Shown piece by piece: positions 53,201 through 62,200 of a stretch of 64,000 nucleotides of DNA. The position numbers were made by a program, and so were the translations under genes. The DNA is from Sipunculus nudus (Eukaryota > Annelida > Sipuncula > Golfingiida > Sipunculidae), in the NCBI GenBank assembly GCA_026874595.1, contig CM049307.1, forward strand, positions 74,810,643-74,874,642, in the 5' to 3' direction. Every line of letters begins with the position of its first letter. The first letter of the stretch is position 1. The notes below the pieces were generated by a model that was not told the DNA's origin, ran no database searches, and saw only the letters and a program-made list of their open reading frames with translations.

Positions 53201-56200
53201 GATTTTTGCATAAAATTTGGGTATGCTAGCTCCTGCTATTCCTGAGAAATTAAGGGTTAATGAACTGATGACTGATGCCCTCCATACAAAAAAGGTCAAT
53301 GCAGGTGGCACCATCAACACCTCAATTTTAAATATAGCTCATGTGACCAACATTTGCATAAAATTTGGTGATTTCTGGTATTGTAATTTAAGTATGCTTT
53401 TTTGGCCAAATTACTAATTACAGCTTCCTGTAACTCAGCCAAATATTACCGTACTGGAACCATTCAAACAAACTTGAGAAAGACTGTTTTTGGGATAATT
53501 TCTGTAAAATATTTGACACTTTTGGCTGAACAATTTCAGAGAAGAAGATTTTTAAAGTTTTTTTTAGCTTTTCACCTATAAAATCCAAGTAAATGCAGAC
53601 AGCAAAAATCAATAATTTTTTTAGATGACTGATTTTAAAATTTGGTAATGCTAGCTCCTGCCATTTTTAGATAGTATTGGTTAACGTACAGACAATGCCA
53701 CAACATAGCATAAGCTCAGAGGTTTGCTAATGAAATATATTGTTAATGTGGGGTGTACAGAAGAGGAGGGTGCCTCAATTATAGGTTCCACCAAAACCAG
53801 ATATCGAAAGCTCAAGCTGGCAGCTACATTACAACTAGTTGACACTCAGCATATACCTCCACTAATGCCTGGATCTGCCCAAATATATAAGTCAATGAGC
53901 GTAACATTTAATCTTTAATTGCCGGTCACATAACATCAACAAACCCCTACCAAGTTTTTCTCCTACAAGTAAATTTTTTGGCTAAGGTTGGGCCTGACAT
54001 TGTTTACTCAGACTAGCCATGTCAGTACTGATTTTCAAAGCTGCCCTTTAGCAGAGAATGGATTCAGCTTTGGATTCTGCTTGGCCTTGTAACTAATGTG
54101 ACCACAATAATAAAACTGATAGATATTGGTCAGATTTTGAAAACAGGCGGAGCTCAGAGCTGGGCCAGTATTGTAACTTAGGCATTAATTGTTAGATTTT
54201 TGTGAGAAATTTAATAGAGGATAGCACCCTTTAATACTGGTCAATTAAGGAGTTTTCATGAATACCAAACAAACTAGATGTGTCGGAACGACACGAATGC
54301 CCCCGCCTTGGGCAAATTAGAAACATTTGTAAAATTTGGAAAATTTTTTAAGTTCAGGAGGTGTCGTATGGTCAAAAGTAGGTCAACAAGGGCAAAATGC
54401 AAACTCGATCTGTAACGGGTCATTATCAAGCAACACACCAAAAATCATGCCAGTATATGCAGGCATTGTGAAAAAAAGTCCAAACATGTGCATTTTCCAT
54501 AAAAATTTCTGTCTTTCATGAAATTTTCTATGTTTAGGAGCCGTAAAACAATCAAAAGTAGGTCAACCGGGATGAAACGCAAACTCGATCTGTAACTGTC
54601 ATTATCAGTACAAAAAAGTCAATACATATGCATTTGTTATGAAAATTTATATTTTTCGTGAAACTTTCTATGTTCAGGAGCAGTCAAATGGTCAAAAGTA
54701 GGTCAACTGAGACAAAACAAGAACTCGATCTGTAACTGGTCATTATCTGCCTACACACCAAAAATCAGGCCTGAATCTGCAGGCACTGCAAAAAAAAGTC
54801 CATACATGTGCACCTTTTTATGAAATTTTCTATGTTAGAGCACCGTCAAACAGTCAAAAATAGGTCAACTGGGACAAAACATGAACCTGATCTGTAACTG
54901 GTCATTATCTGCCCACACACCAAAAATCAGGCCAATATCTGCAGGTATTGTAAAGAAAAGTCTGTACAAGTGTATTTGTCATGAAAATATATATTTTACA
55001 TGAAATTTTCTATGTTCAGGAGCCGTAAAACAGTCAAAAGTAGGTCAACCGGGACGAAATGCGAACTCCATCTGTAACTGGTCAATATCTGCCAACACCA
55101 AAAATCAGGCCAATATCTGCAGGCATTGCCAAAAAAGGTCCGTACATGTGTATTTGTCATGAAATTTCATATTTTTCATGAAATTTTCTATGTTCAGGAG
55201 TCTTAAAAGGGTCAAAAGTAGGTCAACCGGGATGAAACGCGAACTCGATTTGTAACTGGTCTATATCTGCCCACACACCAAAAATTAGGCCAATATCTGC
55301 AGGCATTGCGAAAAAAAGTCTGTACATGTGTATCTGTCATGAATATTTCTATTTTTTATGAAATTTTCTAAGTTTAGGAGCCGTAAAACGGTCAAAAGTA
55401 GGTCAACCGGGACGAAATGTGAACTCGATCTGTATCTGGTATATATCTGCATACACACCAAAAATCAGGCCAATATCTGCAGGCATTGCGAAAAAAAGTC
55501 CGTTCATGTGTATCTGTCATGAATATTTCTATTTTTCATGAAAATTTCTAAGTTTAGGAGCCGTAAAACGGTCAAAAGTAGGTCAACAGGGACAAAACGC
55601 GAACTCGATCTGTAACTGGTCTATATCTGCTCACACACCAAAAATCAGGCCAATATCTGCAGGCATTGCGAAAAAAAGTCCGTACATGTGTATCTGTCAT
55701 GAATATTTCTATTTTTCATGAAATTTTCTAAGTTTAGGAGCCGTAAAATGGTCAAAAGTAGGTCAACCGGGACGAAACGCAAACTCGATCTGTAACTGGT
55801 CTATATCTGCCGACACACCAAAAATCAGGCCAATATCTGCAGGCATTGCGAAAAAAAGTCCGTACAACTGTTTGATTTCGGAAGAACGGAAGGACGGAAT
55901 GACGGACATGGGTAAAACTATATGCCCCGGCCACTTTGTGGCGGGGGCATAAAAATTGTAAGCCAGATCCATCTCACTTACAGCTGTTGAAGGTATGAAA
56001 CCCAATCTGTCTTCTGTCTGTCCTCATTTTAAATTAAACTTGTGTTTAAATCACCCAAAGTCCTTGATGAGTTTAAATAAATATTTGTGAAAAAGTGAGC
56101 CCTTCATGGCATGGGTAATGAATTTATGCACATCTTGGTGCTTTTAAATAACACAACAATCAATTAATGTAATTAGAAACACCTACATCAGTCGTGAGCA

Positions 56201-59200
56201 GCCTCAGCAGGAGACCAACTGTAGGGGACTTTTCTTCTTTTGTCATCAGCTGATCTCCCTGTAGGTAGACAGAACAGTTTGATATACAATATTCAGTGAA
56301 ACCTTACCTATTAACCACCTCAGTTTAGCGGTCAGCTCAAATAATGACCACTTTTTTAATGTTCCCAGTTCTTTTACTGCTCTTTATATGAGACCTCACT
56401 TAGACAACCTCCTTGAAAAATGTGGTCAAATTTCGAGGTTTCACACTATATAAGCATCACTCATGTGTCTCATTGAATCATTTTATGACTGATTGATTAA
56501 CAAATATGTACTAAAAGGGCACCACAAAAAGTTATATATATTTAAATATTTTGATATTGAGATATTTATTTCAAGCAATATGAGGGCTGGAGTAACTAAT
56601 ATTAAATAAATAAAAAGGAATATTAAAATAATCCTGAAACCAGTATATGTTAGGATGTTATTTTAACTATAGCTTGCACTTGAAAAATGCGAAAAAATAG
56701 AAATAAAACAATTCTGAAGTTATGGGTTTTATGATATTTCTGTAGATCACTTACAGTATAAATCAATTGTAAATGTAAGTTGATGATTTAACTGATGGAA
56801 CAGGAAAACATTCTGATAAATACCTGAACAGGCAGGTCATCAACTCGTAATCCCATTCTGCCCTCTGGTGATATCAGCTGCCTATATACGCTCTGATCTA
56901 GAAGAATTGTTGAGAAACCAGCGGGGTTCCTGACCCTCCATGACATCAAACTCGGTGCTGAAATGCAACAGGTATATAATATACTCTCAGCTTCATGAGT
57001 CTTATCAAATATCAGGACAATTCAAGTAAAATGACATTATCATAGGTATATTTTAAACAGGAAATGTGCACTGCTAGCAGATATCATTGCCTTTTAAATG
57101 AAGATGAAAATAAAAATGAAGTAATAAATATGTTATTATGACTACTTATAAAACCCTCTGGATTTCAGCAGACCTAGGATAATGAAAAAATTTATTTCTT
57201 TGTTAACACTTAGACCATGCAACACTTGTATGAAAAGGCAGAGATTTTATATACTTAATCAAATTTAATTCTGTTAATATGGTGAATGATTGTAACAAGT
57301 GACCCAGGGGTCATGACGCTCAGCTGACCAGGAAGACATTGACAAAAGTAATTTTATCATCTGAATGTCAAATTTGAATGAAATACTTTTTCCAAACTTG
57401 ACATTTTGTATAAAATCATCCAATATTCATTGGGGTACTATGGAGCTCTGTAGCATGAAGGATATGGGTAACAGACACCTATTTTCAAGGTTTACAAGAT
57501 ACTTTTCAGGGGTCTCCCAGCATGTCAAAAAATAAAATTCTAGGTCCAGTTATTATGATTTGTGCCCTGTTAACAAATCCAAATGTTTATTCTGGGGGGT
57601 ATTTCAAAGCCGCATAGGATGAAGGATATGGGTAACAGAGATGTAATTTCAGGTGCACAAGGAGACTTTTCAGGGGCCTCCTAGCATATCAAGAAAGGAG
57701 ATTCTAGGTCAAGTCATTATAATTTGTGCTCTGTTAACAGATGACCAAATCTTTATTCTGGGGAGTACTTCGGAGCCCCAGAGCATGAAGGATATGGGTA
57801 ACAGGGACCTTATTTCGGGTTTCCATGTAGACCTTTTATGGGCTTCCCTGGAGGTGAGGACAGAAGATTCTAGGTCCAGTCATTATGATTTGTGCCCTGT
57901 TAATATATGACCAAATCTTTATTCTGGGGGGTACTTCAGAGCCCCATGGCTCAGAGAATATGGGTAACAGGGACCTTATTTCGGGTTTCCATGTAGACCT
58001 TTTATGGGCTTCCCTGGAGGTGAGGACAGAAGATTCTAGGTCCAGTCATTATGATTTGTGCCCTGTTTACAGATGACCGAATGTTTAAAGATCACAAAAG
58101 TAGAGAAAAAAAATCGTAAAAAATAAAAAAAATATAGGTGGCGCCACCAATCTCCAGAAATTGATGAAACACTCCATGATCAATATCCATGCAAAGAATC
58201 ATGGTGATTAATGCATTAGTTGTTCAGATACTTGAGCTTTTGTATTAAATTGTCCATTATTCTGAGGGATACTTCAGGGACCTATAGCTTGAAGGATATG
58301 GGTAACAGAGACCTAATTTCAAGTTTCCACAGGCACTCTTCATGGGCCTCCTTGCATGACAAGAATGAAGTTTCTAGGTCCAGTTGTTGCAATTTGTACC
58401 CTCTTGATAGATAACATAGGTGGCGCCACCAGTCTGCAGGAACTGATGGAACATCTCATAATCAATATGTATGCCAAAAATCATGACCATCAGTGATGTA
58501 GTTATTGAGATATTGAAGTTTTTGTATGAAATTTTTGACTACTCTGGGGGGTTACTTTGGGGCCCCATAGCTCGAAGGATATGGGTAACAGAGACCTAAT
58601 TTCTGGTTTCCATGGAGACTTTTCATAGGTCTTCTAGTGTGTTGAGAATGAAGATTCAAGGTCCAGTCGTTACTATTTGTGCCATGCTAACAGATGACAG
58701 CATCCTTAAAGGTCTCAAAAATAGAGGAAAAAATCGTAAAAAATCCAACGATACAGGTGGCGCCACCAGTCCGCAGGAACAGATGACACACCTCATGATC
58801 AATAGTTATGCCACAAATCATGACCATCATTCAAGTAGTTAATGAGATATTGAAGTTTTTGTATGAAATTTTTTACTTTTCTTGGGGGTACTTTAGGGCT
58901 CCATAGCTCGAAGAATATGGGTAACAGAGACCTAATTTTGGTTTCCATGGAGACTTTTCATAGGTCTCTCAGTGTGTTGAGAATGAAGATTCTAGGTCCA
59001 GTCGTTATGATTTGTGCCACGTTAACAGATGACAGCATCCTTAAAGGTCTCAAAAATAGAGGAAAAAATCGTAAAAAATCAAACAATACAGGTGGCGCCA
59101 CAAGTCTGCAGGAACTGATTGAACATTTCATAATCAATATGTATGCCAAAAATCATGACCATCAGTGATGTAGTTATTGAGATATTGAAGTTTTTGTATG

Positions 59201-62200
59201 AAATTTTTGACTACTCTGGGGGGTTACTTTGGGGCCCCATAGCTCGAAGGATATATTTAACAGAGACCTAATTTCTGGTTTCCATGGAGACTTTTCATGG
59301 ACCTCTCAGTGTGTCAAGAATGAAGATTCTAGGTCCAGTCGTTACGATTTGTGCCATGCTAACAGATGACAGCATCCTTAAAGGTCTCAAAAATAGAGGA
59401 AAAAATCGTAAAAAATCGAACAATAAAGGTGGCACCACCAGTCTGCAGGAAGTGATGACACATCTCATGATCAATAGTTATGCCACAAATCATGACCATC
59501 AGTCAAGTAGTTAATGAGATATTGAAGTTTTTGTATGAAATTTTTTACTTTTCTTGGGGGTACTTTGGGGCTCCATAGCTCGAAGAATATGGGTAACAGA
59601 GACCTAATTTCTGGTTTCCATGGGGACTTTTCATAGGTCTCTCAGTGTGTCAAGAATGAAGATTCTAGGTCCAGTCTTTACGATTTGTGCCTTGTTAACA
59701 GATGTTTACATTTTGAAAGGTCTCAAAAATAGAGAAAAAAATTCGTAAAAAATTGAACGATACAGGTGGCGCCACCAGTCTGCAGGAAGTGATGGAACAT
59801 CTCATGATCAATATGTATGACAAAAATCATGACCATCAGTCAAGTATTTAATGAGATATTGAAGTTTTTGTTTGAAATTTTTTACTTTTCTGGGGGGTAG
59901 TTTGGGGCCCCATAGCTGGAAGGATATGGGTAACAGAGACCTAATTTCTGGTTTCCATGGAGACTTTTTGGAGGTCTCTCAGTGTGTCAAGAATGAAGAT
60001 TCTAAGTCCAGTCATTACAATTTGTGCCTTGTTAACAGATGTTCACATTTTTAAAGGTCTCAAAAATAGAGAAAAAAATTCGTAAAAAATAAAAAAATTC
60101 AGGTGGCGCCACCAGTCTTCAGGAACTGATGGAACCTCTCATGATCAATATGTATGCAAAAAATCATGACCATCAGTCAAGTAGTTAATGAGATATTGAA
60201 GTTTTTGTATGAAATTTTGGACTTTTCTGGGGGGTACTTTGGGGCCCCATAGCTGGAAGGATATGGGTAACAGAGACCTAATTTCTGATTTCCAAGGAGA
60301 TTTTTCATGGACCTCCCAGGATGTCAAGTTAGAAGATTCCAGTTCTAGCGGTTACGATTTGTGCCTGGTTAACGGACAGACAGACGGACAGACAGAGAGA
60401 CGGACAGACAGACAGACGGACGACGGACAAAGAGTGATCGCTATAGCTCAGATGACTTTCAGTCAGCTGAGCTAAAAATTGTGACCTATGGGTCATGATG
60501 CTCAGCAGAACATTTTGGGTAGTATGTGTGGAAGCTACTTTTGTTACTAAATAAACATAAATGGTGGATTTTGGGTTGCTTGGCAGCAGGATTTTACAAA
60601 GTAATGAGTCATATGGAGGATGCAAAAAGGGCCATCACTACAGCTCAGTTTAATTTCAGCTAGTAAAGCTGAAATTATATCCATGTAAAAAAGTTGACTG
60701 CGGCTTAATTACCTGCTGATGTAGGGTAATACTCTATTACTAGTGCTGCCCCTGGTGTGAACAGCGTGGCATTATCTCGGGAGTTACCAAAGAAATACAG
60801 GTTGTTCCATACAGGTTGCTGAGCCGGCAGGCCAGGTAAACTTATCTGAAGGCACAGTCATTATGGCTATATTTATTCACATACTCATAATACATTCAAC
60901 ACTGCAAACAAGCAAACAACTATTCATTTTAACAATCATTAAAATACATGGCAAGATTTTATCTTTTAAAATTAATTATTTTGTTATATCAATATTTCAC
61001 TTTAAAAGGAACCGGCCAAATGCTAGAAATGGTTATCTTTTTTCAATGTTAAAAGTGGACACTTTTCCAGACTAAAAATATTGCAGAAACAATAAATTGT
61101 TTATGCAAAAGGATCATGACATAGATACATACTGCTACCTAGTGCTTGTTTACAATATCACAATATACTAGAGATGTAATGTAAATGGTTGAATGAGAGA
61201 ATAAAATTATTCATGCATTAAAATCTTTAACATAAAATTTGAATTATATAATATACAGTAGAAACTCTCTATAATGGACATGTACAGGATCTAGGATTTT
61301 GCTGTAAAAGAAAATTGCAAAAATCACATAAGATAGAGAGCTTGATGAAAGTCCAGATTTCAAGGGGCCACCCTATGTGTCCATAATAGAGTGACCATAA
61401 TAAAGAGACACCCACAATACAAGATTTCCTTGGCTAATCAGATGTTACAAGACCCTGGATGAGTAAAGAATTACTTATCTTTCACATATCATAATTAACC
61501 AATGCATAAAGAATGTGTCACATTTGGTGTACAAGAATTTTGTGTTCATTGTAATGTATACAGAGCCTTTCCATCCATGGCCTTGATATTACCTGTGGAT
61601 GACCTTGGGAGTAGTGAGGTGGGACAGCAAAACTTCCAGGATGAGGAGAGGGAAATGTCACCGTTGTAACAGCAATGCCCGCTGGTCTTGGAAGCTTCTC
61701 GAGCATGTCATACCTAGTTAGATACAGGCAAACATGTCAACGGTTTGTAAGACATCAGGGAGGCATCTGTTTTAAAACAAGGGACCTATGGGTCACGACG
61801 CTCAGCTGTTATTTATGATAAAAAAATATTATTTAGAAATGAGGCACATGCTGGTTTTGTGTGGTAATAATTATAAGCTGTATTATGAATTGTTGTTGTT
61901 TAGCTTATGTATGATTTTGATAGTACCTTTGGAGTCAGGGAAGAGGATTGATTTCATTTATTTTATTAACAAATGGAGTACTACTGTCACACAGATTTTG
62001 ACTTGGCCATATAACTTATAAGCAGAACATATAATATAAGAGTTTAACTATTTATTAAAAAAATTACAAATATTGTCCCAAATATAATTTTTATTAAAAA
62101 AAATAAGAGAATCATATGATTTTTTAAAATGAAATATAATTGATATGATTATTAAAATAATATTAAAGAATATATTCATGAATGCATTCATGAATACATT

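Larger units (their letters stand above)
51184..53725 (+). mobile_element. Cluster of Helitron-like repeats, class AACAAGGCCT
   Basis: 5' ends at 51184 and 52764 read AACAAGGCCTACAGGCCT (or AAAGGCCT), then AATGCAAACCTGTGCA. 3' ends near 52743-52765, 52868-52887 and 53706-53722 read ATAAGCTCACAGGTT(C/T). Internal ~500 bp units share ACCTCAATTTTAGATAT, CATAAAATTTGGT, TAACTC.GCCAAATAT and TTTCAGAGAAGATTTTTAAA. Sites of GGTGGCGCCAC(C/A) occur at 52287 and 53155. One 3' end abuts the next 5' end at 52765. A class ATCCGCC copy is inserted in the left part. Confidence 0.65.

Noticed and set aside
57653-60475. A series of similar open frames (MGNRDLI..., SILKGLKNRGKNRKK...) that look like a protein family
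   Set aside because: They come from tandem DNA units of one mobile element. Each is cut by stops and they have no start or splice context.
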